Of a stretch of DNA of 64,000 nucleotides, positions 1-7,451 are shown piece by piece; the first letter of the stretch is position 1; every line of letters starts with the position of its first letter. A model generated the notes under the pieces. The model saw only the letters and a list, made by a program, of their open reading frames with translations. It searched no databases and was not told where the DNA came from. Both the position numbers and the translations under genes were made by a program. This DNA is from Acidocella sp. KAb 2-4. GTDB lineage: Bacteria; Pseudomonadota; Alphaproteobacteria; Acetobacterales; Acetobacteraceae. The stretch spans positions 106,750 to 170,749 of the forward strand of contig NZ_JAJDJU010000004.1 of assembly GCF_020567705.1 (NCBI RefSeq), in the 5' to 3' direction.

Positions 1-438
1 CTGGTGGTCGCGCAGTTCGGCAGCTTCAAGCTGCCGCTGGTGGTGCTCACCCCGATCCCCCTCACCCTGATCGGCATCATGCTCGGCCACTGGCTGCTGG
101 GGGCGGATTTCACCGCCACCTCGATGATCGGCTTCATCGCGCTCGCCGGCATCATCGTGCGCAACTCCATCCTGTTGGTGGATTTCATCCGCCACCGGCA
201 GGCCTCGCACCGGCCGCTGCGTGATGTGCTGCTGGAGGCGGGGGCGATCCGCGCCAAGCCGATCCTGCTCACCGCGCTGGCGGCGATGATCTCGGCGGCG
301 ACGATCCTCTCCGACCCGATCTTCCAGGGGCTGGCGACGTCGCTGCTATTCGGTCTCGCCTCCTCCACGCTGCTCACCCTGCTTGTCATCCCGGCCATCT
401 ACGTGGTGCTGCGCGATGACAACCGTCCCGCTTCCTGA
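1..438 (+). CDS. RND-family efflux permease, C-terminal fragment (cut by window edge)
   Basis: This is the last 145 codons of a large inner-membrane RND pump (AcrB/MexF or CusA-like); the gene starts before base 1. The fragment shows the final transmembrane helices, including the family-typical segment around FTATSMIGFIALAGIIVRNS and the following cytoplasmic loop with LLEAGAIRAKPILLTAL, then two more hydrophobic helices ending in the LLVIPAIYVVL segment. Such pumps export drugs, solvents or metals with a periplasmic adaptor and an outer-membrane channel, none of which can be seen here. The next gene starts 15 bases after the stop, so the two are probably cotranscribed. The substrate cannot be inferred from the fragment. 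A role in solvent or aromatic tolerance beside a toluene monooxygenase is only a guess. Confidence 0.9.
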   Translation: MVVAQFGSFKLPLVVLTPIPLTLIGIMLGHWLLGADFTATSMIGFIALAGIIVRNSILLVDFIRHRQASHRPLRDVLLEAGAIRAKPILLTALAAMISAATILSDPIFQGLATSLLFGLASSTLLTLLVIPAIYVVLRDDNRPAS

Positions 439-453
439 AAGGAGATTTGAACC

Positions 454-807
454 ATGATCCAGGACTGGCCCGAGCTGATCGAGAACATGAATGGCGGCTT
501 GAAGGCCCTGCGCCAGGGCGCGCCGGATGTGATGAAAGGGTTTTCCACCCTCGCCCAGGCCGCGCTCGGCGGTACCGTGCTCGACAAGAAGACCAAGGAG
601 CTGATCGCGCTCGCCATCGCCGTGGCCGTGCGCTGCCAGCCCTGCATCGCCTATCACGCCGAGGCGGCGGCCAAGCATGGCGCCTCGCGCGAGGAGGTGC
701 TGGAGACCATGGGCATGGCTGTCTACATGGGGGCCGGCCCCTCAGTGATGTATGCCGCGCAAGGGCTGGAGGCCTTTGACCAGCTGAAGGCGGCGCAAGC
801 GGGCTAA
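454..807 (+). CDS. Carboxymuconolactone decarboxylase/AhpD-like protein
   Basis: A 117-residue protein of the CMD/AhpD family. The redox motif C-x2-C-x3-H is visible (CQPCIAYH), as in AhpD-type alkylhydroperoxidase adaptors, where the two cysteines form the reactive disulfide. The length matches single-domain CMD proteins. The start ATG follows AAGGAG at good spacing. It sits 15 bases behind the RND pump gene and is followed by a strong terminator, so it ends that operon. True gamma-carboxymuconolactone decarboxylases lack this CxxC motif, so a thiol redox role is more likely than a ring-cleavage role. The physiological partner is unknown. Confidence 0.88.
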   Translation: MIQDWPELIENMNGGLKALRQGAPDVMKGFSTLAQAALGGTVLDKKTKELIALAIAVAVRCQPCIAYHAEAAAKHGASREEVLETMGMAVYMGAGPSVMYAAQGLEAFDQLKAAQAG

Positions 808-837
808 ACGACCCCAGCGACGAACAGAGCCCCGGCA

Positions 838-874
838 ACGCAGGGTGGCCCATCGCCGCCCTGCGTGTTTTTTT
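838..874 (+). terminator. Rho-independent terminator after the AhpD-like gene
   Basis: A perfect 8-bp stem (ACGCAGGG at 838-845, CCCTGCGT at 859-866) is followed by a run of seven T at 868-874. It separates the RND/AhpD operon from the monooxygenase promoter region. Confidence 0.9.
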
Positions 875-916
875 GCCCGGCTGGCAGCGCCTTATTTTCG
901 AAATTCATCCAAATAA

Positions 917-961
917 CGATATTATAAATTTTATCGCCTGCCCTTTTTATCAAATGATCAA
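917..961 (+). promoter_or_regulatory. Upstream activator sites for the XylR/DmpR-class regulator
   Basis: TTTATCAAATGATCAA at 946-961 is a near-perfect inverted repeat, differing at two positions from the TTGATCAATTGATCAA-type sites I remember for DmpR/XylR-class activators. A second, weaker dyad lies at 917-936 (CGATA and TATCG arms), its centre 27 bp upstream. The better site ends about 120 bp before the -24 element. Tandem sites 100-200 bp upstream are typical for this activator class. Assignment to the regulator at 5670-7415 is inference. Confidence 0.7.
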
Positions 962-1082
962 TTTCCACCGCCGCACCGCCGTGCCGGCCTGGCGCCGTTG
1001 ATCGTGCCGCAGCGCAAAAAATCATCGCGCAACAAGCCCCTGCTACAATACCGCACCGCACCATCTCGCCCTGGCCGTGGGC

Positions 1083-1098
1083 TGGCACGGCGCTTGCT
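1083..1098 (+). promoter_or_regulatory. Sigma-54 (-24/-12) promoter of the monooxygenase operon
   Basis: TGGCAC (1083-1088), five bases, then TTGCT (1094-1098) matches the sigma-54 consensus, with GG and GC dinucleotides exactly 10 bases apart. It lies about 70 bases before the first start codon and downstream of activator dyads. The sigma-54 activator is encoded at the end of the same gene set. The stretch 875-1169 holds no gene; it is this control region. Confidence 0.92.
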
Positions 1099-1169
1099 GT
1101 ACCTGCTGGGCGGACCGCAGAAAAAAACATCCAAGATAGACCAAACAAAACCAGCTTTGGAGGAAATCG

Positions 1170-2675
1170 ATGGCCTTGCTTGATCGTTCCGAATGGTACG
1201 ACATCGTCCGTTCGACGAATTGGACGCCCGGTTACGTAAGTGACGCGGAGCTGTTCCCCGATGTGATGACCGGTGCCCAGGGCATACCGGCCGAGACATG
1301 GGAAACTTATGACGAGCCCTACAAGACGTCTTACCCCGAATATGTGCGCATTCAGCGCGAGAAGGACGCCGGCGCCTATTCGGTGAAGGCCGCCCTTGAG
1401 CGCAGCCAGATGTTCACCACCGCCGATCCGGGCTGGCTCTCGATTCTGAAGGCGCATTACGGCGCGATCGCGCTCGGCGAATACGCGGCGATGAGTGCCG
1501 AGGCCCGCATGGCCCGCTTCGGCCGCGCGCCGGGCATGCGCAACATGGCCACGTTTGGCATGATGGACGAAAACCGCCACGGCCAGCTGCAACTCTATTT
1601 CCCGCATGAGCATTGCCCGAAGGACCGCCAGTTCGACTGGGCGCACAAGGCCTATCACACCAATGAATGGGGTGCGATCGCGGCACGCCATACCTTCGAC
1701 GACCTGTTCATGGCCCGCTCGGCCACGGATATCGCGGTGATGCTGACTTTCGCTTTTGAAACCGGCTTCACCAACATGCAGTTCCTCGGACTCGCCGCGG
1801 ATGCCGCGGAGACCGGCGACTACACTTTCGCCAGCCTGATCTCCTCGATTCAGACCGATGAATCGCGGCACGCGCAGATCGGCGGTCCTGCCTTGCAGAT
1901 CCTCATCGCCAATGGCCGCAAGGCCGAGGCGCAGAAGCTGGTGGACGTGGCGATCGCCCGCGCCTGGCGCCTGTTCGCGCTGCTCTCCGGGCTGTCGATG
2001 GATTATTACACACCGATCGAGCACCGCAAGCAATCCTTCAAGGAGTTCATGCAGGAGTGGATCGTCGGCCAGTTCGAGCGCAGCCTGATCGATCTCGGCC
2101 TCGACCTGCCCTGGTATTGGGACAAGATGATCAATGAGTTCGACTACCAGCACCATGCCTATCATCTGGGCGTGTGGTTCTGGCGCCCGACCGTGTGGTG
2201 GAACCCCGCCGCCGGCATGACGCCCGAATGCCGCGACTGGCTAGAGGAGAAATATCCTGGCTGGAACGACACATTTGGCAAGTGCTGGGATGTCATCATC
2301 GACAATCTGCTCGCCGGCAAGCCGGAGCTGACCGTGCCCGAAACCCTGCCCATCGTATGCAACATGAGCCAGATTCCGATCTGCGCCGTGCCGGGCAAGG
2401 GCTGGAACGTGCAGGATTACCCGCTGGAGTATAAGGGCCGCACCTATCACTTCAACTCCGAGATCGACCGCTGGGTGTTCCAGCAGGACCCGGTGCGTTA
2501 TCGCGACCATCTGACGGCGGTCGACCGATTCCTGGCGGGGCATATCCAGCCGCCCAACCTGATGGGGGCCCTGCAATACATGAACCTCTCGCCAGGCGAG
2601 ATCGGCGACGACGCGCATAACTATGCGTGGGTCGAAGCCTATCGCAACAACCCCTACAGCAGAAAGGCCGCGTAA
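1170..2675 (+). CDS. tmoA: Toluene-4-monooxygenase-type hydroxylase alpha subunit (diiron)
   Basis: A 501-residue catalytic subunit of a soluble four-component diiron monooxygenase. It carries both iron-binding E-x2-H motifs with all six ligands at the numbering known for TmoA: E104, E134, H137, E197, E231 and H234, plus T201 and Q228. Pocket residues I100, G103, A107, Q141, F176, F196 and F205 are also those of toluene 4-monooxygenase, so toluene or benzene hydroxylation is the best guess. Alkene and isoprene monooxygenases belong to the same group and remain possible. The ATG follows GGAGGAAA at 7-nt spacing. It is the first gene of a six-gene operon with the order alpha, gamma, Rieske, effector, beta, reductase, transcribed from a sigma-54 promoter. 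Confidence 0.95.
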   Translation: MALLDRSEWYDIVRSTNWTPGYVSDAELFPDVMTGAQGIPAETWETYDEPYKTSYPEYVRIQREKDAGAYSVKAALERSQMFTTADPGWLSILKAHYGAIALGEYAAMSAEARMARFGRAPGMRNMATFGMMDENRHGQLQLYFPHEHCPKDRQFDWAHKAYHTNEWGAIAARHTFDDLFMARSATDIAVMLTFAFETGFTNMQFLGLAADAAETGDYTFASLISSIQTDESRHAQIGGPALQILIANGRKAEAQKLVDVAIARAWRLFALLSGLSMDYYTPIEHRKQSFKEFMQEWIVGQFERSLIDLGLDLPWYWDKMINEFDYQHHAYHLGVWFWRPTVWWNPAAGMTPECRDWLEEKYPGWNDTFGKCWDVIIDNLLAGKPELTVPETLPIVCNMSQIPICAVPGKGWNVQDYPLEYKGRTYHFNSEIDRWVFQQDPVRYRDHLTAVDRFLAGHIQPPNLMGALQYMNLSPGEIGDDAHNYAWVEAYRNNPYSRKAA

Positions 2676-2676
2676 G

Positions 2677-2937
2677 ATGGCGCTGTTTCCCGTAATCTCC
2701 AATTTCCAATACGATTTCGTGCTGCAGCTCGTGCCGGTGGACACCGAGAACACGATGGACGAGGTGGCGGCGGCGGCGGCGCATCATTCCGTGGGGCGGC
2801 GCGTGGCGCCGCAACTGGATAAGGTGGTGCGCGTGCGCCGGCAGGGGGATAGCGAATTCTTCCCCCGTACCGCCAAGCTGAGCGAGACGCCCATCAAACC
2901 GATGGAGACACTCGAATTCATCTTCGCCGAGGAGTAA
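2677..2937 (+). CDS. tmoB: Monooxygenase gamma subunit
   Basis: An 86-residue protein matching TmoB (about 84 residues). Recognisable family features are FPVISNF near the N-terminus, the central VGRRVAP motif and the acidic end FIFAEE. The gamma subunit is a small ubiquitin-like fold that packs against the alpha subunit in the (alpha-beta-gamma)2 hydroxylase. The ATG lies one base after the stop of tmoA, so translation is coupled. No catalytic residues are expected. Confidence 0.93.
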   Translation: MALFPVISNFQYDFVLQLVPVDTENTMDEVAAAAAHHSVGRRVAPQLDKVVRVRRQGDSEFFPRTAKLSETPIKPMETLEFIFAEE

Positions 2938-2942
2938 GGCGG

Positions 2943-3278
2943 ATGAATTTCGAAAAAGCCTGTGCGCTCGACGATCTGTGGGAAGGCGACATGCTCGAAG
3001 CCGAGGTGGGGGGCCAGGTGGTGCTGCTCGTCTGGCCGGAAGGCGGAGACATCCGCGCCTTCCAGGGCGTTTGCCCGCACCAGGACATTCCGCTCTCAGA
3101 AGGGAAATTCGATGGGCGCGTGCTTACCTGCCGCGCGCATCTGTGGACCTTCAACGCCGACACCGGCGCCGGGATCAACCCCGGCGACTGCCGGCTGGCG
3201 CAATATCCGGTGAAGATCGAAGGCAATGATCTTTATGTCGCGGTGACGGGGGTAACGCCGTTCTTCGCGCATAGCTGA
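2943..3278 (+). CDS. tmoC: Rieske-type [2Fe-2S] ferredoxin of the monooxygenase
   Basis: A 111-residue Rieske ferredoxin. The two cluster motifs are intact: C44-x-H46 (CPHQD) and C63-x2-H66 (CRAH). It carries electrons from the reductase to the diiron hydroxylase, as TmoC does. The length equals the family value (about 112). It starts five bases after tmoB. A Rieske protein in this position separates the toluene/alkene four-component group from phenol hydroxylases and soluble methane monooxygenase, which lack one. Confidence 0.94.
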   Translation: MNFEKACALDDLWEGDMLEAEVGGQVVLLVWPEGGDIRAFQGVCPHQDIPLSEGKFDGRVLTCRAHLWTFNADTGAGINPGDCRLAQYPVKIEGNDLYVAVTGVTPFFAHS

Positions 3279-3304
3279 AAAAACAAAAATTCTGGAGGAA
3301 TACA

Positions 3305-3619
3305 GTGACAACCAAGAACGTAGCGGATGGCTACCGCAACAACCGGGTCGGCCCGGTGCTGCGCGCCAGCGACATGACCGAGGCCGTGATCGAGGCCGCG
3401 CGCGAGGATAATCCGGGCAAGGAGATCCGCGTGGATGACAAGGTCGCCTATGTGCGGATTGACACCGATAGCGAGATGATGCTCCGGCGCGAGACCCTGG
3501 AGCGCGCCCTGGGGCGGCCGTTCCGCATCTCCGACCTCGAAGTGAATCTCGGCTCCTTCTCCGGGCGCATCGAGACGACCGACGAGTATGTGCGCTTCTA
3601 CTACGAAAAAACCCTGTAA
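3305..3619 (+). CDS. tmoD: Monooxygenase effector (coupling) protein
   Basis: A 104-residue MmoB/DmpM-family effector, cofactor-free, which binds the hydroxylase and tunes oxygen activation. Diagnostic stretches are NNRVGPVLRA, DNPGKEI, VAYVRI and the C-terminal VRFYYEKTL, all close to TmoD. The start is GTG at 3305, chosen because TGGAGGAA ends four bases upstream and no in-frame ATG lies nearby; the short 26-base AT-rich gap after tmoC is otherwise empty. Confidence 0.93.
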   Translation: MTTKNVADGYRNNRVGPVLRASDMTEAVIEAAREDNPGKEIRVDDKVAYVRIDTDSEMMLRRETLERALGRPFRISDLEVNLGSFSGRIETTDEYVRFYYEKTL

Positions 3620-3630
3620 GGAGACCGGCC

Positions 3631-4617
3631 ATGTCTGAAACGCAAGTGCTGAAGCCGCTCAAGACCTGGAGCCACCTCGCCACCCGCCGGCGTAAGCCCA
3701 GCGAGTATGAGATCGTCTCCACCAACCTGCATTACACCACCGACAATCCGGACGCGCCGTTCGAGCTCGACCCGAACATGGCGCTGGCGCTATGGTTCAA
3801 GACCAACCGCAACGCCAGCCCTCTACGGCACCCGGACTGGAACGAGTTCCGCGACCCGGACGAGATCGTCTACCGCACCTACAACATGCTGCAGGACGGG
3901 CAGGAGACCTATGTCTACGGGTTGTTCGACCAATTCTCCCAGCGCGGGCACGACACCATGCTGGAGAAGACCTGGGCTGGCTCGCTGGCGCGGCTCTACA
4001 CGCCGGGGCGTTATCTGTTCCACGCGCTGCAGATGGGCTCAGCCTATCTCACGCAGATCGCGCCGGCCTCCACCATCTCCAACTGCGCCGCCTATCAGTC
4101 CGCCGACTCCCTGCGCTGGCTCACCCACACCGCGTATCGCACCAAGGAGCTCTCGAAGACCTTCGGCGATATCGGCCTTGGCACCGATGAGCGCGGCTAT
4201 TGGGAAAACGACAAGGCCTGGCAGGGTTTCCGCGAACTCGCGGAGAAGGCGCTCGTCGCTTATGACTGGGGCGAGAGCTTTGTCAGCCTCAGCCTGATCC
4301 TGCGCCCGGCGCTGGAGGAGACGGTGTTGCGCGCCCTGGGCGCCGCCGGCCGGCATAATGGCGACACGCTGCTCGGCATGCTCACCGACGCGCAGCTGGT
4401 GGATGCGCAGCGCCACCGCCGCTGGGCCACGGCGCTGGTGAAGATGGCGCTGAGCCAGGACGCCAACAAGGCGGTGCTGCAAAACTGGGTCGCGAAGTGG
4501 GAGCCGCTCGGCGATGCCGCCATCGATGCCTATTGCGCCGCCCTGCCGGACGTGCCGGCAGCCGCTGCCACCGCGCGTGCCGCGGTGCGCGAATTCCGCC
4601 AGGGCATCGGGCTGTAA
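3631..4617 (+). CDS. tmoE: Monooxygenase hydroxylase beta subunit
   Basis: A 328-residue beta subunit of the hydroxylase, the same length as TmoE (327). It is a helical ferritin-like paralogue of the alpha subunit that has lost the iron ligands, so it is structural. Recognisable segments are the opening LKTWSHLATRRRKPSEYE, YETxxLHY-like TNLHYTT, and RHPDWNEFRDPDEIVYRTY. The ATG follows AAGGAG. The stop overlaps the start of the reductase gene (TAATG). Confidence 0.94.
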   Translation: MSETQVLKPLKTWSHLATRRRKPSEYEIVSTNLHYTTDNPDAPFELDPNMALALWFKTNRNASPLRHPDWNEFRDPDEIVYRTYNMLQDGQETYVYGLFDQFSQRGHDTMLEKTWAGSLARLYTPGRYLFHALQMGSAYLTQIAPASTISNCAAYQSADSLRWLTHTAYRTKELSKTFGDIGLGTDERGYWENDKAWQGFRELAEKALVAYDWGESFVSLSLILRPALEETVLRALGAAGRHNGDTLLGMLTDAQLVDAQRHRRWATALVKMALSQDANKAVLQNWVAKWEPLGDAAIDAYCAALPDVPAAAATARAAVREFRQGIGL

Positions 4618-5612
4618 TGGCGTACCGGGTTCAAATCGAAGGGGGGGAGGGGTTCGCCTTCCCCCCGGAGGAAGATACGCTGCTGCGCGCGGCCCTGCGC
4701 GCGGGCGTGGGTATGCCGCATGAATGCAGCGTCGGCGGCTGCGGCGCCTGCCGCTACGACCTGTTGAGCGGCGAGATGGTGCGGCTCTGGCCGGAGGCGC
4801 CGGGCCTCTCGGAGCGCGAGCGCAAGCGTGGCCGGTTCCTCGCCTGCCAATCGCGCCCGCTCACGGATTGCGCGATCAAGCTGCGCTGCACGGATGAATA
4901 CCGCCCCGTGGTGCCGCCGCGCCGGCGCGAGGCGAAGCTGGAAGCCCGGCGGATGCTCACCGCGGACATGGCCGAGTTCACCCTCCGCGTGCCCGGCGCC
5001 GCCGCCTTCCTGCCCGGGCAATACGCCCTGCTCTACCCGCCCGGCGCCACCGGGGCGCGGGCCTATTCAATGTCCAACCTGCCCAATGAGGACGGGCTGT
5101 GGCAGTTCATTATCCGCCGCGTGCCCGGCGGGCGCGGCAGCAACGCGCTGTTCGACACGCTGGATCTGGGCGCCACCCTGACCTTCGACGGCCCCTACGG
5201 CCACGCCTATCTGCGCGAGGAAGCGCCGCGCGAGATCGTTTGCGTCGCTGGCGGCTCGGGGCTGGCGCCGATGCTGGGCATCGCCCGCGCCGCGCTCGGC
5301 GCACCCGCGCCGAAGCAGGTGCATTTCTTCGACGGCGCGCGCACCGCGGGCGATTTGTGCGGCGGCGCATTGCTGGCCCCGCTGACGGGGCCGCACCTGA
5401 ACTACCTGCCGGTGCTCTCTACCCCGGATGCCGCCTGGCAGGGCGCGACGGGCTTCGTGCACGAGGCGGTGGCCCACACTCTACCGGCGCCGCTGATGCA
5501 GTACGAGTTCTACTTCGCCGGGCCGCCGCCGATGATCGAGGCCCTGCAAACCTTGTTGATGGTGCAGCACCAAGTCCCCTACAGTCAGATTCACTTTGAC
5601 AGATTTCTGTGA
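4617..5612 (+). CDS. tmoF: Monooxygenase NADH:ferredoxin reductase
   Basis: A 331-residue reductase in the usual order: N-terminal plant-type [2Fe-2S] domain with C37, C42, C45 and C77, an FAD-binding domain with RAYSMSN at about residue 148, and an NAD-binding domain with GGSGLAP at about residue 213. It passes electrons from NADH to the Rieske ferredoxin. The start is the ATG that overlaps the tmoE stop; an upstream in-frame extension exists but would run into tmoE and has no family match. The stop lies inside a perfect hairpin (5607-5630) that separates it from the regulator gene. Confidence 0.94.
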   Translation: MAYRVQIEGGEGFAFPPEEDTLLRAALRAGVGMPHECSVGGCGACRYDLLSGEMVRLWPEAPGLSERERKRGRFLACQSRPLTDCAIKLRCTDEYRPVVPPRRREAKLEARRMLTADMAEFTLRVPGAAAFLPGQYALLYPPGATGARAYSMSNLPNEDGLWQFIIRRVPGGRGSNALFDTLDLGATLTFDGPYGHAYLREEAPREIVCVAGGSGLAPMLGIARAALGAPAPKQVHFFDGARTAGDLCGGALLAPLTGPHLNYLPVLSTPDAAWQGATGFVHEAVAHTLPAPLMQYEFYFAGPPPMIEALQTLLMVQHQVPYSQIHFDRFL

Positions 5613-5630
5613 AGCGGGTTTGCTTCACAG
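5607..5630 (+). other. Perfect hairpin between reductase and regulator genes
   Basis: CTGTGAAGC (5607-5615), a six-base loop, then GCTTCACAG (5622-5630). The stem overlaps the tmoF stop codon. No T-run follows on either strand, so it is not a classical terminator. It may limit read-through into the regulator gene, stabilise the upstream mRNA, or be a processing site. Confidence 0.6.
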
Positions 5631-5669
5631 CAAAACAACAGGCGCGCCCCAAGGCGCGCAGGGGGAAAC

Positions 5670-7415
5670 ATGGTGGAAGGAAGGCCCGTAAGAGCGGCCA
5701 CGGCGCAGGCCGGGCCGGCGCGGGCCAAGCCGGCGGCGGCCATCCGCATGCCGGACATGCACGATCTCGCCAAGCGCCTGCGCTTCGCGCCGCAGCAGGG
5801 GCGGATCTGGCTGGACGATCAGCGGATGATGCTGATGCACATCTCCTCGCTCGGCGCTCTGCGGCAGGAGCTGATCGAGAGCCTCGGCACGGAAACCGCG
5901 CGCGGGCTGATCACCCGCATCGGCTACCAGGCCGGAACGCATGACGCCGCGATGGCGCGCAAGGTGCGCGCGGGCTCCAATTGGTATGACGATTTCCTGG
6001 CCGGGCCGCAGCTCGTCTCGCTAGAAGGGATCGTGCATTGCGAGCCGCTGGCGCTCGATATCGATGTCAGCCGCGGGCATTATTACGGCGATTTCGCGCT
6101 CATCGACTGCTCGGAAGCCGAAGCGCATGTCGCCAGCTACGGTATCGGCAACGAGCCGGTGTGCTGGATGCTGGTCGGCTATGCCTGCGGCTATACCAGC
6201 GCCTTCATGGGCCGGCCGATCCTGTGGCGCGAGGTGGAGTGCCGCGCCATGGGGCATGACCGCTGCCGGGTGATCGGCAAGCCGGTGGAGGATTGGGAGG
6301 ACGCGCAGGATGATCTGCGCTTCCTGCAGATCGGCGATTTCGTGAAATGGTCCTGCGACTCGCCGGACAGCCTGCCCGCCACCAGCCGCATCGCCGCCCC
6401 CGGCGCGGTGCCGGAAAACAGCTTCGGCATGGTCGGCATCTCCGCCGGGTTTAACATGGTCTGCCATATGGTGAAAAAAGCCGCGCCGACCGAGGCGACG
6501 GTGCTGTTCCTGGGCGAGAGCGGCGTCGGCAAGGAGATCTTCGCGCATAACCTGCACCAGCTCTCCAAGCGGCGCGACGGGCCGTTCATCGCCGTCAACT
6601 GCGCGTCCATCCCCGAGCATCTGATGGAATCGGAGCTGTTCGGCGTGGAGAAGGGCGGCTTCACCGGCGCCACCTCGTCTCGCCCCGGGCGGTTTGAGCG
6701 CGCCGATGGCGGCACGCTGTTCCTCGACGAAATCGGCACGCTCAGTTACACCGCCCAAGGCAAGCTGCTGCGCGCCTTGCAGCAAGGCGAGGTCGAGCGC
6801 GTGGGCGACACCCGCACGCGCAAGGTGGATGTGCGCGTGATCGCCGCCACCAACGTGAATTTGCGCGAGGCGGTGAAGGCGGGGCTGTTCCGCGAGGATC
6901 TGTTCTTCCGCCTCAACGTGTTCCCCATCAAGGTGCCGCCCCTGCGCGAGCGGCGCGACGACATTCCGCTGCTGATGAACTGGTTCATGCAGCGCTTCAC
7001 CGCCAAGCACGGCAAGCTCATCACCGGCTTCCGCGAGCGCGCGGTGGACGCGCTGTTCAACTATGACTGGCCGGGCAATGTGCGTGAGCTGGAGAATATG
7101 ATCGAGCGCGCCGTGATCCTGGCCGAAGATGGCGGGGCGCTCGATCTGTGCTATTTATTCACCACCGGCGAGGAGATCGACACCTCCTCCTTCGTGCTCA
7201 AGCGCAACGGCAATATCGTGCCTGCGGCGGAATCGGGGACCGATGGCGCGGCCGCCACCGCCAAGCCCGGCCTGGCCGAAACCGAAGCCGCCATGCTGCG
7301 CGCCGCGGTGGCCGAGGCGAAGGGCAATTTGGCCAAGGCGGCGCGGCTGCTCGGCGTCACCCGCCCGCAACTCGCCTACCGGCTGAAGAAGCACGGCATC
7401 GCCATCGAGGATTAG
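5670..7415 (+). CDS. Sigma-54-dependent activator of aromatic catabolism (XylR/DmpR/TbuT class)
   Basis: A 581-residue enhancer-binding protein with an XylR_N/V4R effector domain (about 30-215), a linker, an AAA+ domain (Walker A GESGVGKE 282-289, Walker B GTLFLDE 348-354) and a C-terminal Fis-type helix-turn-helix (about 553-577). The zinc cysteines of this class are present as C165, C191 and C199, with the same spacing as in MopR. Two things stand out. The phenol-contacting His and Trp of MopR/DmpR are Val116 and Leu144 here, suggesting a non-phenolic inducer such as toluene. The sigma-54 contact loop reads GGFTGA (329-334), not GAFTGA. The gene lies 57 bases after tmoF on the same strand, as tbuT does, so read-through autoactivation is possible. 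Confidence 0.93.
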   Translation: MVEGRPVRAATAQAGPARAKPAAAIRMPDMHDLAKRLRFAPQQGRIWLDDQRMMLMHISSLGALRQELIESLGTETARGLITRIGYQAGTHDAAMARKVRAGSNWYDDFLAGPQLVSLEGIVHCEPLALDIDVSRGHYYGDFALIDCSEAEAHVASYGIGNEPVCWMLVGYACGYTSAFMGRPILWREVECRAMGHDRCRVIGKPVEDWEDAQDDLRFLQIGDFVKWSCDSPDSLPATSRIAAPGAVPENSFGMVGISAGFNMVCHMVKKAAPTEATVLFLGESGVGKEIFAHNLHQLSKRRDGPFIAVNCASIPEHLMESELFGVEKGGFTGATSSRPGRFERADGGTLFLDEIGTLSYTAQGKLLRALQQGEVERVGDTRTRKVDVRVIAATNVNLREAVKAGLFREDLFFRLNVFPIKVPPLRERRDDIPLLMNWFMQRFTAKHGKLITGFRERAVDALFNYDWPGNVRELENMIERAVILAEDGGALDLCYLFTTGEEIDTSSFVLKRNGNIVPAAESGTDGAAATAKPGLAETEAAMLRAAVAEAKGNLAKAARLLGVTRPQLAYRLKKHGIAIED

Positions 7416-7451
7416 GCCGGGGGCAGCGCGAGGCGCATTCCCCCCGGCGGG

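Noticed and set aside
804..2165. Long minus-strand open frame antisense to tmoA (453 codons)
   Set aside because: It is the mirror of a strongly recognised gene in high-GC DNA and shows no family features of its own.
7416..7448. GCCGGGGG/CCCCCGGC stem between convergent genes
   Set aside because: No T-run on either strand and a 17-base loop; not supportable as an intrinsic terminator.
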